62,888 nucleotides of DNA from Roseburia hominis (GCA_021771815.1 JAETOE010000026.1:1-62888); one strand, 5' to 3'; positions 50,160-59,485 are shown, counted from the stretch's first letter. Program-made: numbers and translations. Notes: a model not told the origin generated them from the letters alone.

Positions 50160-51422
50160 CTAAACCAGCTCTGCCATTCTTGTGACTGCCACATAAATCT
50201 CCGAAATCCGATACCATGTCTGATAGTCGATGACCCCGGTGACCGGAAGCCCGAACACTCTCTGGAACGCCTCCACTGCCTCTCTGGTTGCAGATCCATA
50301 AATACCGTCCGGCGTTATCGTTGGAATCGCCGGATAGGAACGTGATATACGTGCAAGCTGCTCCTGAACCTGGCGCACTTTCTCGCCGGTAGACCCGACC
50401 GACAGATCCACGCGCGGCCATGACGCCGGGATACCCGATATCTCTTCCGCCGTATTGATAAACATATTATTTCCGTAGTAGTATCGCAGGATCTCAATTG
50501 CCTCGTAGTTCTGGTCGCCGAGGTATTTGCTTCCCCACTGACTCAGCCAATTCGTGCAGGTCACACGCTGTCCGTCGCAGTACTGCGTTAAGATCGGCTG
50601 TCTGACATTCGGTCTGGATAAGTAATTCTGGAACATCTCATCTACGACATTTGAAATGCTCTGATACACATTGCGCCCGTACATGAATTTCTGGTCGTAT
50701 GCCGTTGACGATGTGATCGTAAAACTGTAGCCCTTATTCCGGTACCATTCTGTATATACACGGTTCAAAGTAAACGACATGATTGCGAGCACGTTGGCGC
50801 GGATCGTCGCGTCCGGCCAGGTCGCATAAATTTCACTGGACGCTACGTTCTTGATATAATCGCGGTAGCGGATATAATAATCCCTCGCGGTCGGGTCGCT
50901 GGGTGCTCCGTCATGTACCACCACATATTCCGGTATAACGACCCGGCTTAGAACAATCTCTCCTGTCTCCGTCACCGGTTTGATCTCGGATTCCGCAATT
51001 TTCGGCGGATATTCCGCGAACAGGGTGTGTGCCGGTATGACAATATTATCCGTCAGATTTTCGGTCCTCTCTTCCGGGTCCATCCTGATTTCCTGCAGTG
51101 ACAACTGCCCCGAGAACAATTCGATCCCGGAAATATTGATCGGCCGATATCCTTTTGCAGTAACCTGAATAGTGTACTCGGCGTAAGGTTGTGTCTCGGA
51201 CGGCTGCATAGAGTATTCAAGCGGAGGCGCATCAAGCGTAACCTCTTCGGACATTCCAGAATTATCTGTAGTCACCTCCTCTACCGTGCTCTCCGGGTCT
51301 CCCGAATAAGATATCGAAATCGTTGCGTCATCAATGGGTGTACCTGTTCCTCGCTCGATGACCTGTAAACGCAGATCTCCCTGATCCACATTATCGTTCT
51401 GTGTATGTCTGATTTCTGGCAT
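50160..51422 (-). CDS. Peptidoglycan-binding protein with SpoIID-like middle part
   Basis: 420 residues from ATG 51422. N-terminal 170 residues: a carboxypeptidase-regulatory-like beta domain (DLRLQVIERGTGTPIDDATI, AEYTIQVTAKGYRPINISGI) as found in surface proteins. Residues about 180-330 resemble SpoIID/LytB (DYIKNVASSEIYATWPDATI, RANVLAIMSFTLNRVYTEWY, YCDGQRVTCTNWLSQWGSKY). The last 75 residues are a PG_binding_1 domain (LSVGSTGEKVRQVQEQLARI, IYGSATREAVEAFQRVFGLP). No signal peptide is visible, which is odd for a wall protein; related cortex proteins are sometimes made inside the forespore. Start choice is uncertain (another ATG 4 codons earlier). Confidence 0.75.
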   Translation of the reverse strand: MPEIRHTQNDNVDQGDLRLQVIERGTGTPIDDATISISYSGDPESTVEEVTTDNSGMSEEVTLDAPPLEYSMQPSETQPYAEYTIQVTAKGYRPINISGIELFSGQLSLQEIRMDPEERTENLTDNIVIPAHTLFAEYPPKIAESEIKPVTETGEIVLSRVVIPEYVVVHDGAPSDPTARDYYIRYRDYIKNVASSEIYATWPDATIRANVLAIMSFTLNRVYTEWYRNKGYSFTITSSTAYDQKFMYGRNVYQSISNVVDEMFQNYLSRPNVRQPILTQYCDGQRVTCTNWLSQWGSKYLGDQNYEAIEILRYYYGNNMFINTAEEISGIPASWPRVDLSVGSTGEKVRQVQEQLARISRSYPAIPTITPDGIYGSATREAVEAFQRVFGLPVTGVIDYQTWYRISEIYVAVTRMAELV

Positions 51423-51576
51423 GAAAAACCTCATAGACTCTTTCCGTACATTGTATGCCGTTCCCATGAAATGTTTCCATATCTCCCTGCCCCAAAGCAC
51501 ACAGAAAACAGCCCGGCAAAAAAGCCGGACTGCCATTGCGCACAAATCCTTTTCATTGCAGTCAGTCATCTGACTT

Positions 51577-52443
51577 TTATAATATTTTAAGAAGCGCCTC
51601 CATATCCATCTGGGGAAGCACATGATCCGCCTCCGGCATGACCGGAACCTCCACGGTTTCGCCCGCATCATTCCGCTTCTCCTCCACCGGAAGCTCCGGG
51701 GAAATATTGGAATGTATGTAACAGGTAAAAAGTCCTGTCCTGCGCGCGCCCAGAATGTCGCTCACCGCATCGTTTCCAATCATGACCGCACGTGAAACAT
51801 CAATCTGATGCTTATCGATAAGCGCCTTAAAAAAACGTCCGTCCGGCTTCTTCACACCGTACTCCGAAGAAATCAGTATATCGTCGAAATAGTCCGCAAT
51901 CCCTAACGTATGCATCTCATACTCCGTAAAAATGCGCTGCGCGTTGGACAAAAGATACAGCTTCTTTCCCGATTCTTTGATTGTCTTTAGCACCTTCTCT
52001 GCGCCGTCATACAGCCGCACATATTCCGTAGATAAAATGCGGAAGAACTGTCCCGCGTGAACGGCTAACGTCTCGTCCGCAATCACGCCCTTTTCCTGGA
52101 AAAGCGCGGCAAATACCTGCTCGATCTTTATTTCCGGGTGTGACTCGTGCACGTCGTCTTTCCTGTGAACCGCCCCGTCCGCTGCTTCCGTTTCACCGTC
52201 CGAACACGCCCTGCCTTCCGTCTCATTGCCCGCCGCTGCTTCGCCATCCAGCCGTTCCTTAAGCCTCTCCTCACTGCCCGACACCAGCTCACCATACCGC
52301 CGCTTTAATTCCTCCGGTGTATAGTGCGCATCATAATATCCGTAGAAAAGCGCCAGCTTGTCCCACAATTCTTCCCGCTCTTCATCCGTCCGGATATCCA
52401 CCAGCGTCCCATACAAATCAAAAATATAGCTCTCGTATCTCAT
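51577..52443 (-). CDS. HAD-family hydrolase (YjjG-like)
   Basis: 288 residues. HAD motifs: nucleophile YIFDLYGTLVDIRTDEE (Asp9), LYLLSNAQRIFTEYEM (motif II), GVKKPDGRFFKALIDKHQ (motif III Lys) and AVMIGNDAVSDILGARRTGL (motif IV). Likely a phosphatase of small sugar or nucleotide phosphates. An insertion of about 35 hydrophilic residues near 68-102 (AAAGNETEGRACSDGETEAA) lies in the cap region and looks like low-complexity expansion. Lies between glmS and the peptidoglycan-binding gene. Confidence 0.9.
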   Translation of the reverse strand: MRYESYIFDLYGTLVDIRTDEEREELWDKLALFYGYYDAHYTPEELKRRYGELVSGSEERLKERLDGEAAAGNETEGRACSDGETEAADGAVHRKDDVHESHPEIKIEQVFAALFQEKGVIADETLAVHAGQFFRILSTEYVRLYDGAEKVLKTIKESGKKLYLLSNAQRIFTEYEMHTLGIADYFDDILISSEYGVKKPDGRFFKALIDKHQIDVSRAVMIGNDAVSDILGARRTGLFTCYIHSNISPELPVEEKRNDAGETVEVPVMPEADHVLPQMDMEALLKIL

Positions 52444-52579
52444 TTGCTCTTCTCCGTTTCTACCCTCAGATACGCAGTTTTATCTGCGCCATGAACCGCT
52501 CTTGTTCCAATTTTAATTCATTTTGTCTCATTTTCGTGCTGCGCACAATCGCATCACCCGCGTCATTCCCGCCGGACTT

Positions 52580-54400
52580 CTATTCCACTGTAACGACCTT
52601 CGCAAGATTTCTTGGCTTATCTACGTCATAGCCCTTGTCAGAGGACACATAATACGCCAGAAGCTGCAACGCGACCGAAGCCGGCATCACCATAAATTCA
52701 TCCTGCATATCCGGCAGTTTAAAGACTTCGTATTCGCCCTCAATGCTCTCTGCTATACTCTCCTTCATGAAAATAACGACATCCGCCCCTCTGGACTTTA
52801 CTTCCTTAATATTCGAAAGCTCCTTGGACATCAGTTTTTCCTGCGTCACTGCCGCAACGACCGGCGTATCCTGCGTAATCAGCGCAATCGGTCCATGCTT
52901 GAGTTCTCCGGACGCGTATGCTTCCGAATGAATGTAGGACACCTCTTTTAACTTGAGCGACCCTTCAAGCAGAATGGAATAGTCTAATCCGCGCCCGATC
53001 ATGAAAAGATCCTTTGCGGCAAGCACCTTCTTTGCGACCACATGGATGTCCCTGCGCCTCTCCAGCACCTTCTTCATGACCTCAGGCGTCCGCTGAAGTT
53101 CTCGGATGAAACTCTGCGTCTCCTCGGTCGTAAATACGCCTCTGCTGTGCGCCATCCGCGCAACGATCAGATAAAATACCGCAAGCTGCGTCGTATACGC
53201 TTTTGTACTTGCCACTGCAATCTCCGGTCCTGCATTCGTGTAAAGCACATAATCACTCTCACGCGCAATGGATGACCCCTTGACATTGATAACCGACAGG
53301 CACTTTGCCCCGCGGCGCTTTGCGTATTTTACCGCTTCTAAGGTGTCGATCGTCTCTCCTGACTGGGAAACCGCTATGACAAGCGTCTTTTCATCGATGA
53401 CAGGATCGGAATACATGAACTCCGACGCCATCTCCACCTCAATATGCATATGGAGGATCGACTTCACAAGCGCCTGCGCGACCAGTCCTGCATGCATTGC
53501 CGTTCCGCACGCAATGATACTGATACGCTCGCAGTCTGTGAACAGGGAATCCGGCACTCCGTCCAATGAGAAATCCGGCATACCGCTCTTAACGCGGTTC
53601 GCAATCGTATTCTCGATTGCCTCCGGCTGCTCCATGATCTCTTTTTCCATATAGAACGGATAACCACCCTTTCCGGCGCTGTTAAGTTCCCAGTCAGCCG
53701 TCAAGTACTCCGGTTCTACCTCATGTCCGTCAAAATCCGTAAGCGTCAATTTGTCCGCCGTAAGCGTTAAAATGTGATACTCCGGCACAACAAAATAGCG
53801 GTTTGTGAAACGGCAGAGCGCCGTCAGATCACTTGCCAGCATTGCGCCTTCTTTGCAGCTCGTCGCCACGATGGGACTGACATTGCGGGTCGAAAAAATG
53901 GTATCTCCCTGATCTGCGAACAGAACCACCAGCGCGAATGTTCCCTTAAGCTTTGCGACCGTCTTTTTGATTGCCTCCGCCGGGTCGCCTTCATAAAAGC
54001 GGTTCAAAAGCGCCGCTACAACCTCGCTGTCCGTCTCCGATTTCAAATCGCCTGCAAGATCATAATCTGTAATCAATTCTCTGTAATTCTCGATGATTCC
54101 GTTGTGTACAAGCGTCACTTTCCCGACCTGATGCGGATGTGCGTTGCTGTCATTGACGCCGCCGTGCGTCGCCCATCTCGTATGACCGATTCCGCAGCCG
54201 CAGAGAACCCTTTCCGTCGCACAGATTGCCCTCAAATCACTTACTCTTCCGGCACATTTGAAAACCTGTGTGTTCCCGCTCTCCTTATCCCGCACTGCGA
54301 TTCCCGCACTGTCATACCCTCTGTATTCCAGCAGTTCCAACGCATCCAAAAGGACTTCCCTTACATCCTCACTTCCTGTATAACCAATAATTCCACACAT
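52580..54400 (-). CDS. glmS: Glutamine-fructose-6-phosphate aminotransferase
   Basis: 606 residues. First step of UDP-GlcNAc and so peptidoglycan synthesis. N-terminal glutaminase MCGIIGYTGSEDV (catalytic Cys2), IGHTRWATHGGVNDSNAHPH, LVHNGIIENYRELI; two SIS domains with AVSQSGETIDTLEAVKYAKR and GRGLDYSILLEGSLKLKEVS; C-terminus DKPRNLAKVVTVE. A glmS ribozyme lies in its leader. A 68-bp palindrome sits between ribozyme and gene. Confidence 0.97.
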   Translation of the reverse strand: MCGIIGYTGSEDVREVLLDALELLEYRGYDSAGIAVRDKESGNTQVFKCAGRVSDLRAICATERVLCGCGIGHTRWATHGGVNDSNAHPHQVGKVTLVHNGIIENYRELITDYDLAGDLKSETDSEVVAALLNRFYEGDPAEAIKKTVAKLKGTFALVVLFADQGDTIFSTRNVSPIVATSCKEGAMLASDLTALCRFTNRYFVVPEYHILTLTADKLTLTDFDGHEVEPEYLTADWELNSAGKGGYPFYMEKEIMEQPEAIENTIANRVKSGMPDFSLDGVPDSLFTDCERISIIACGTAMHAGLVAQALVKSILHMHIEVEMASEFMYSDPVIDEKTLVIAVSQSGETIDTLEAVKYAKRRGAKCLSVINVKGSSIARESDYVLYTNAGPEIAVASTKAYTTQLAVFYLIVARMAHSRGVFTTEETQSFIRELQRTPEVMKKVLERRRDIHVVAKKVLAAKDLFMIGRGLDYSILLEGSLKLKEVSYIHSEAYASGELKHGPIALITQDTPVVAAVTQEKLMSKELSNIKEVKSRGADVVIFMKESIAESIEGEYEVFKLPDMQDEFMVMPASVALQLLAYYVSSDKGYDVDKPRNLAKVVTVE

Positions 54401-54481
54401 AAATCTTCCTCATTTCTATTCTATTTTTTTACCTTTATTCGATTTGTCATACTGTCAGAAGAATCGCCCGCGATTCTCCGA

Positions 54482-54549
54482 CGCGAAACTTAGAAGTTCT
54501 TCGACGGTGCACCCATTGGTGCAGCGTCGATTTAGAACTTCTTTTCGCG
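54482..54549. repeat. 68-bp nested palindrome in the glmS leader
   Basis: Outer arms CGCGAAA (54482-54488) and TTTCGCG (54543-54549), then AGAAGTTCT / AGAACTTCT, TCGACG / CGTCGA, and TGCACC / GGTGCA round a 4-nt loop (CATT). The nested arms make almost the whole element one hairpin. No U-run follows. A second smaller dyad AGAATCGCCCGCGATTCT lies at 54464-54481, directly beside it. Probably a mobile palindromic (REP/MITE-type) unit or leader structure; more copies in the genome are likely but not seen here. Confidence 0.8.
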
Positions 54550-54559
54550 TTTCCATCAA

Positions 54560-54697
54560 AAACCGTATTTGTTTTGCAGTTACCCGCATATTTGCCGGTT
54601 TGTCTCGCACTGGAAGGGTACGGAAAGGCATCCGCCGAATTTTCGATCACCTTTCTCCTCGTTAACCTGCCCGCCCGGCAGGTGCATGGCGCTTAAG
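54560..54697 (-). ncRNA. glmS ribozyme (glucosamine-6-phosphate activated)
   Basis: The minus strand reads TTAAGCGCCATGCACC at the 5' end (cleavage side), then TGCCGGGCGGGCAGGTTAAC, GAGGAGAAAGGTGATCG, AAAATTCGGCGGATGCC and TTTCCGTACCC, matching the conserved core of glmS ribozymes (AGCGCC, GACGAGGUGGAGG-like block, UCGGCGGAUGCC). CCGTA and TACGG (54563-54567) close the P4 helix. It self-cleaves when bound to GlcN6P, lowering glmS expression. The distance to the glmS ATG is about 160 nt, longer than usual because of a palindrome. Confidence 0.92.
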
Positions 54698-54810
54698 GAA
54701 ATTTATGGTGCATGGCACAGAAAAACTGCGTATCTGAACATAGAAACATGATTCACTTTTCAAGGTTCAACGTGATTACTATACTATGATATGCAAAAAA
54801 TGTCCAGAAG

Positions 54811-55434
54811 TTATTCCAAATGATGCTCCGCAATATACTGGTCGAAAATATGCCCGAACATCCATGAATCGATCAGCGCCGCCGCGCCCGCGCCTGCAAT
54901 CAAAAGTCCCGCGAACACGAAAATACCGATTGCCAGAATGCAGACCGTGACTGTAATCATCAGAAGCGTCCAGCCAAAATTCTTCATTGCAAGCAGAAAC
55001 GCAAGCGCGAACAGATTCTTCACCGAATTATCGAACCGTGCAAGCACTGCAAAAATATAGTGCGCCACCATCAGATAAACGTATGTAAAAATAATCAGAA
55101 CGACCATGAACATCTTCGCAAAAGAAGTGTTCACCTGATAATAAAACCACAGATTCACACCAAGAATGACGCCGGCTGCCGCAAGAATCAGCCAGATGAT
55201 CGTCGCCTGTTTAAAGTTCGATTTAAACGCTTCCCAGAACTGTTTTATCACAGTTCCCTCTTCATCCTTTACAATTTTCTGCGCCACATACAAAAGCGCT
55301 GTCGTGGACGCCCCGATCGTCACAATCGGCAGCGAAAATACGATCCAGAGCAACGTCAGCCAGATCGCATCCCACACTCTTCCAAGATATTTCCACACCG
55401 GATTATCCATGCTGAACAAATTTCCAAAATTCAT
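54811..55434 (-). CDS. YesL-family (DUF624) membrane protein
   Basis: 207 residues from ATG 55434. Five to six membrane segments (YLGRVWDAIWLTLLWIVFSL, ATIIWLILAAAGVILGVNLW, MFMVVLIIFTYVYLMVAHYI, TLLMITVTVCILAIGIFVFA). The opening FGNLFSMDNPVWKYLGRVWD is the YesL hallmark. YesL genes often accompany sugar uptake systems in Firmicutes; here none is adjacent, so the role is open. Divergent from the anchored protein at 55563. Confidence 0.88.
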   Translation of the reverse strand: MNFGNLFSMDNPVWKYLGRVWDAIWLTLLWIVFSLPIVTIGASTTALLYVAQKIVKDEEGTVIKQFWEAFKSNFKQATIIWLILAAAGVILGVNLWFYYQVNTSFAKMFMVVLIIFTYVYLMVAHYIFAVLARFDNSVKNLFALAFLLAMKNFGWTLLMITVTVCILAIGIFVFAGLLIAGAGAAALIDSWMFGHIFDQYIAEHHLE

Positions 55435-55562
55435 CTGTCCTCTCCCCTCTTCTTGATGCCGCCCGCTCTTTTCATTGCAGGAAGATCCGCTTTGTTTTAT
55501 AATAATATCATTGTGGAGCTTTTTCTGCCATATCTTATTTGATACTTTAGGAGGTAATATTT

Positions 55563-56180
55563 TTGAATCCAAAGAAACGGCTGCAATATATCTGGGATTA
55601 CTACAAGCTTCCGATCATCGGCATACCGCTTGCAATACTTTTGATTCTCTTTGTCGTAAAGAGTCTTTCTGCGGACACCGAACCGGACTTCTCGCTGTAC
55701 CTGATCAATCAGCCCGCCACGGAAGAGGAGCGCGCGGCGCTCGCCTCTTCGATTCTTAAGACGCTCTGCCCGGACGACGGCGAATCGTCCGTTTATGTCG
55801 ACGCTTCGCTCACGATCACGCCGTCCTCCCCGGACTACGAGAGCCAGATGTCCTTTACGACCGCGATTGCGGGACACACCATCGACGTAATGATCGCGGA
55901 CGAAGAATTTCTCACCTACTACGCTGCAAGGGACGCTTTCTATGACCTGTCAGAACTGCTGCCCGCAGAACTCTACGAACAGCTCACACCGTATCTGCTC
56001 TTTGCCGATGGCGCCGACGGAGTTTCCCACGCATACGGGCTTGACGTTTCCGGCTGCCCGCTGCTTATGGAGCTTGATTTGAATGCTCCGGTACTTACCG
56101 CGGCAAAGGGAACGGAACATGCCAGGATAGCATTGGAATATATACGAATGTTATTCCAATGCTATTTGAAGGATATTTGA
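55563..56180 (+). CDS. Small anchored extracytoplasmic protein, unknown
   Basis: 205 residues from a TTG start with GGAGGTAATATTT upstream. One membrane helix near 16-34 (KLPIIGIPLAILLILFVVKS) after a basic head, then an outside domain: PDFSLYLINQPATEEERAAL, VYVDASLTITPSSPDYESQM, IDVMIADEEFLTYYAARDAF, YDLSELLPAELYEQLTPYLL. This pattern resembles other unnamed Lachnospiraceae proteins next to YesL. No function known. The last codons are formed by a perfect 14-bp inverted repeat, so the true C-terminus may have been altered. Confidence 0.75.
   Translation: MNPKKRLQYIWDYYKLPIIGIPLAILLILFVVKSLSADTEPDFSLYLINQPATEEERAALASSILKTLCPDDGESSVYVDASLTITPSSPDYESQMSFTTAIAGHTIDVMIADEEFLTYYAARDAFYDLSELLPAELYEQLTPYLLFADGADGVSHAYGLDVSGCPLLMELDLNAPVLTAAKGTEHARIALEYIRMLFQCYLKDI
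56127..56165. other. Perfect 14-bp inverted repeat in the 3' end of the anchored-protein gene
   Basis: ATAGCATTGGAATA (56127-56140) and TATTCCAATGCTAT (56152-56165), 11-nt loop, inside the coding frame. It is followed by two copies of TTTGAAGGATA, then the stop. No U-run, so it is not a normal terminator. Confidence 0.8.
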
Positions 56181-56213
56181 AGGATAGTCGAATAATACAA
56201 TGCACGATAAGGA

Positions 56214-56259
56214 AAGAAAAGCCCTGCCAATTTTATGCGGCAAGGGCTTTTTCTTTAAG
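56214..56259. terminator. Bidirectional terminator between converging genes
   Basis: AAAAGCCCTGCC and GGCAAGGGCTTTTT pair (one bulge) and have A/U runs both sides. It serves the plus-strand anchored-protein gene and the minus-strand amidohydrolase (stop 56303). Confidence 0.85.
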
Positions 56260-56302
56260 GCCTCTTTAGCCTTAACACTCTATTTATTTCTTGCAGGAAG
56301 AA

Positions 56303-57931
56303 TTAGGCAGTATAAATTGTCCGTCCTTCTTTGATCGTTTCTAATACTTCGATGTCCTTGATCTTATCGGAAGGAGTCGTCAAAGGATTGCTTCCGAGAA
56401 TGACAAGATCTGCGAGCTTGCCCTCTGTGATGCTTCCCTTCTGATCTTCCTCAAATATCTGGTAAGCGCCGTTGATGGTAACGCCGCGAAGCGCTTCCTC
56501 TACGGTAAGTCTCTGATCCGCGCCGAGAAGTCTTCCGTTCTTTGTGATACGGTTCACTGCATTATGTACCGCAAACAAAGCATTCGGATTTACAACCGGT
56601 GAGTCCTGATGCATGGTAAAATTCATGCCACGGTTGATCGCGGAACGAAGCGGACTGATTCTCTCTGCTCTCTCCGGTCCGAGCACAGATTCATAATGCC
56701 AGTCGCCCCAATAATATACATGATCTAAGAAGAACGTAGCAATCATGCCGATTTCCTTCATTCTATCTAACTGGTCTTCTCTTACGGTCTGCGCATGTAC
56801 CATAACCGGTCTCAGATCCTCATGGACGCCTGTCTCCTCAATCGCCTGTGTATAGCAGCGAATCAGCTGCTCACATGCAGCGTCGCCGTTGCAGTGTACA
56901 TTTAGCTGCCACTTATTTAAAAGACAGGTCTTTGCCATTGCGACTACATCCTCATCCTTAAAGATCGGGAATCCACGGTAATCCGCATCTTTTCCTTCCG
57001 GAGCCACATGGTATGGTTTGGACAGCCATGCGGTCTTCGCCTGCGGAGATCCGTCAAGGAATACTTTGTATGCGCCCATTCTTACGTGATTCTCATAAGG
57101 ACCCGCCTTCTGTCCCTTGACAAGAAGCTCGTCTGCTGCCTGCGGAGCAACCAGCCCATACACATCGATATTGATGCTGCCCGCCTGTCCAGCCGCCTTA
57201 AGAAGCTGATATTCATTCTTGGTCACGCGTCCATCCTGACAGGAGGTAATTCCAAAGGAAGAATACAGACTGCATGCCTGCCCAAGCGCGCCAAGTACCT
57301 TCTCGAATGCCGGTATCTTCATCTTTGCCTGCACGCTCGGATGCAAATATGCATTCTCTGTGATAAGTCCGTTCGGTTCGCCGTTCGGGAAGCACTCTAC
57401 CGTTCCGCCTTCCGGCACTTCATACTCTCCCCAATATCCTAAAGCCTGTAATGCCTTGGTGTTCAAAACACAGCAATGTCCGGATGCATGGGTACAGCTG
57501 ATCGGAATTTCTGTGGAAATGCTGTCCAGATCCAATCTTGTGATATGCTTTCCATCCGGGAATACAGACGGGTCATACCCCGCACCCATCAGCCACTCGC
57601 CGTTGCTAAAATCACCCTCTTCAAAACCTTTTTTAAACTCTGCAAGAAGCGCTTCCTTCGTATCACAGTTTCCGGTCGGGGACGGATTTGCATTCACCAT
57701 CAGCAGATTGTATGCAACTGCAGTCAGATGGGAATGCGGGTCGATAAATCCGGGCATCAATGTCTTTCCGCCCAAATCTCTCACCTCGGTATCTCCATCC
57801 TTCAATGCAAGTATTTCTTCATCGGAGCCTACCTTTACAATTCTGCCTTCCTCCACAAGGATTGCTTCCGCAGACTTCTTGTTGTCGTCCATCGTTACGA
57901 CCTGTGCGTTATGAAATATTGTTTTCCCCAT
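56303..57931 (-). CDS. Metal-dependent amidohydrolase (YtcJ-like, Amidohydrolase_3)
   Basis: 542 residues. Metal and active-site motifs: LMPGFIDPHSHLTAVAYNLL (HxH), ISCTHASGHCCVLNTKALQA, GSPQAKTAWLSKPYH, QLNVHCNGDAACEQLIRCYT, PVMVHAQTVREDQLDRM and NFTMHQDSPVVNPNALFAVH. YtcJ-type enzymes cleave amide or cyclic C-N bonds of small molecules; the substrate is open. It lies 47 bp after an AGCS symporter and is likely co-transcribed with it, suggesting uptake and hydrolysis of one N-containing compound. Confidence 0.92.
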   Translation of the reverse strand: MGKTIFHNAQVVTMDDNKKSAEAILVEEGRIVKVGSDEEILALKDGDTEVRDLGGKTLMPGFIDPHSHLTAVAYNLLMVNANPSPTGNCDTKEALLAEFKKGFEEGDFSNGEWLMGAGYDPSVFPDGKHITRLDLDSISTEIPISCTHASGHCCVLNTKALQALGYWGEYEVPEGGTVECFPNGEPNGLITENAYLHPSVQAKMKIPAFEKVLGALGQACSLYSSFGITSCQDGRVTKNEYQLLKAAGQAGSINIDVYGLVAPQAADELLVKGQKAGPYENHVRMGAYKVFLDGSPQAKTAWLSKPYHVAPEGKDADYRGFPIFKDEDVVAMAKTCLLNKWQLNVHCNGDAACEQLIRCYTQAIEETGVHEDLRPVMVHAQTVREDQLDRMKEIGMIATFFLDHVYYWGDWHYESVLGPERAERISPLRSAINRGMNFTMHQDSPVVNPNALFAVHNAVNRITKNGRLLGADQRLTVEEALRGVTINGAYQIFEEDQKGSITEGKLADLVILGSNPLTTPSDKIKDIEVLETIKEGRTIYTA

Positions 57932-57978
57932 AATATCTCGTTACCTCCATAAATAATGTTTCGTTTACATACACAATT

Positions 57979-59289
57979 TTATAATTTATATTCTTTCCAT
58001 TTCTTTACTGCAAATACGGCAAGCGCTGTTACGTTAATACCTCCCACAACAAACAGTAATAAGTCTACCGCGTCAAATACAATATTAAATCCGAATACGG
58101 CAAGTGTTCCCGCTGTGAAAATCAAAGCCAGATAAATAGCAATATTCGTATTCTCCTTGTTGTTGAACAATACTGTCAGGAAATAGTATGAGCCAAGCAG
58201 GGTCGTAAGTCCGGAAAGCAATGTAAACAGACACAATACGATCAGCCCGAATACGCCGGTTACATCCGATGCGGTCATAAAGAATTCCTTTAATCTTGTT
58301 ACGGAGTCTGCCGGAAATTCAATGATTCCTTTTGTAACACCGTAGGACGCAATGTAGGTCGTAACAACGATGGATACAAAAATTGTAACGATAGTCGGAA
58401 TCAAAGAGATCATCGCTGCCTCTCTCGGTTCAGAATCGGATTCCTGTGCAGACATTGCAAGTGCTCCAAGTCCTGTCTCCGCCGTCTGAATAACGCGCTG
58501 CATACCAAGGATAAATCCGAGCGGCACGCCAAGCATTGCGTTGACCGGATTGGTCATTCCCTCGATCATTCCGTTTAAATATACCGGAATATGCTCGTGC
58601 GTCTTTATAATAAACAATGTAAAGAAAATAAAATATGCAACTACCGCCGTACCGATCATATAGGTCATCGCATTGATGAATAAATCATGCTTCTTGGTCA
58701 GGACGATCACTGCAACAATAATGATAATCGGCAACACGATAAACAAATATCTCTGCGTCTGGTTTAAAGAGATGGAAAGATATTCGCCAGTAACGATAGT
58801 CACAACGGAATCCATTCCACTGAACTGGAATCCGCCAAATCCAAATACATATAAAGCACAGAAACCGATGGCATATACAACGGCAAGCTTTGGCGAAAGC
58901 AGCATGCCGATGTATTCCTTCGGAGTCTTCCCCATGACCTTAGAACATAATGTCTCGGAATAGGAAACGGGAACCATGATGACTGCCCCGATCAATGCCC
59001 AGATTGCCATTGCCTCAATATGTACCTGTCCCTTGCTTACAAGGTTCGACAGAGAGCCGAGAACTCCGATGATAGCGCCGGTACCGATCATTGCGCCCAG
59101 GGAAATGGATGCCGGACCGATCAGATTCGCAAACTTTACTTTTGACTTCTCGGAATCCTGCGGCTGAATCTTTGTAAAGGTACGAATTGCCAGAAATGCA
59201 CCCAAAATCAAAATACAGGGAAGAAAGATTGGCCATACCGTATTGGAAATAGTTCCGATAATCTTTTCCACAATTTCTAAAATGTTCAT
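57979..59289 (-). CDS. AGCS-type amino-acid:cation symporter
   Basis: 436 residues, about ten membrane helices (PASISLGAMIGTGAIIGVLG, MAIWALIGAVIMVPVSYSET, LAVVYAIGFCALYVFGFGGF, IPTIVTIFVSIVVTTYIASY). GMQRVIQTAETGLGALAMSA and the helix-broken IGTGAIIG match alanine/glycine:sodium symporters, though the family's GPGA(V/I)FWMW box is missing. It imports a small amino-acid-like substrate, probably with Na+. A promoter (59433-59460) and a 15-mer shared with the MFS promoter region (59383-59397) precede it. Confidence 0.82.
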   Translation of the reverse strand: MNILEIVEKIIGTISNTVWPIFLPCILILGAFLAIRTFTKIQPQDSEKSKVKFANLIGPASISLGAMIGTGAIIGVLGSLSNLVSKGQVHIEAMAIWALIGAVIMVPVSYSETLCSKVMGKTPKEYIGMLLSPKLAVVYAIGFCALYVFGFGGFQFSGMDSVVTIVTGEYLSISLNQTQRYLFIVLPIIIIVAVIVLTKKHDLFINAMTYMIGTAVVAYFIFFTLFIIKTHEHIPVYLNGMIEGMTNPVNAMLGVPLGFILGMQRVIQTAETGLGALAMSAQESDSEPREAAMISLIPTIVTIFVSIVVTTYIASYGVTKGIIEFPADSVTRLKEFFMTASDVTGVFGLIVLCLFTLLSGLTTLLGSYYFLTVLFNNKENTNIAIYLALIFTAGTLAVFGFNIVFDAVDLLLFVVGGINVTALAVFAVKKWKEYKL

Positions 59290-59382
59290 GACAACAGCTC
59301 CTTTTCTCTTTTATTGTTAGGTAGCTTTTCCTGTCATAGCAAAACGACAAGAAATAACAGGCATACCGCCTGCCATCCCCGC

Positions 59383-59397
59383 CGTGTTTGTTCGTCA
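59383..59397 (+). promoter_or_regulatory. 15-mer CGTGTTTGTTCGTCA before the symporter gene
   Basis: The same 15 bases occur at 61285-61299 before the MFS gene. Here it lies about 30-40 bp downstream of the predicted symporter start site, where a bound regulator could block transcription. Confidence 0.6.
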
Positions 59398-59432
59398 CAA
59401 TCACAGTAACATTACATTTTAGAAATTACAAT

Positions 59433-59460
59433 ATTATAAAAGTTGAATAAAATTGTTCAA
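59433..59460 (-). promoter_or_regulatory. Predicted promoter of the symporter-amidohydrolase operon
   Basis: Minus strand: TTGAAC (59460-59455), 16 bp, TATAAT (59438-59433). The predicted leader is about 135 nt long and carries the shared 15-mer. Confidence 0.6.
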
Positions 59461-59485
59461 AAAATGAATTCACTATCGGCATTTT

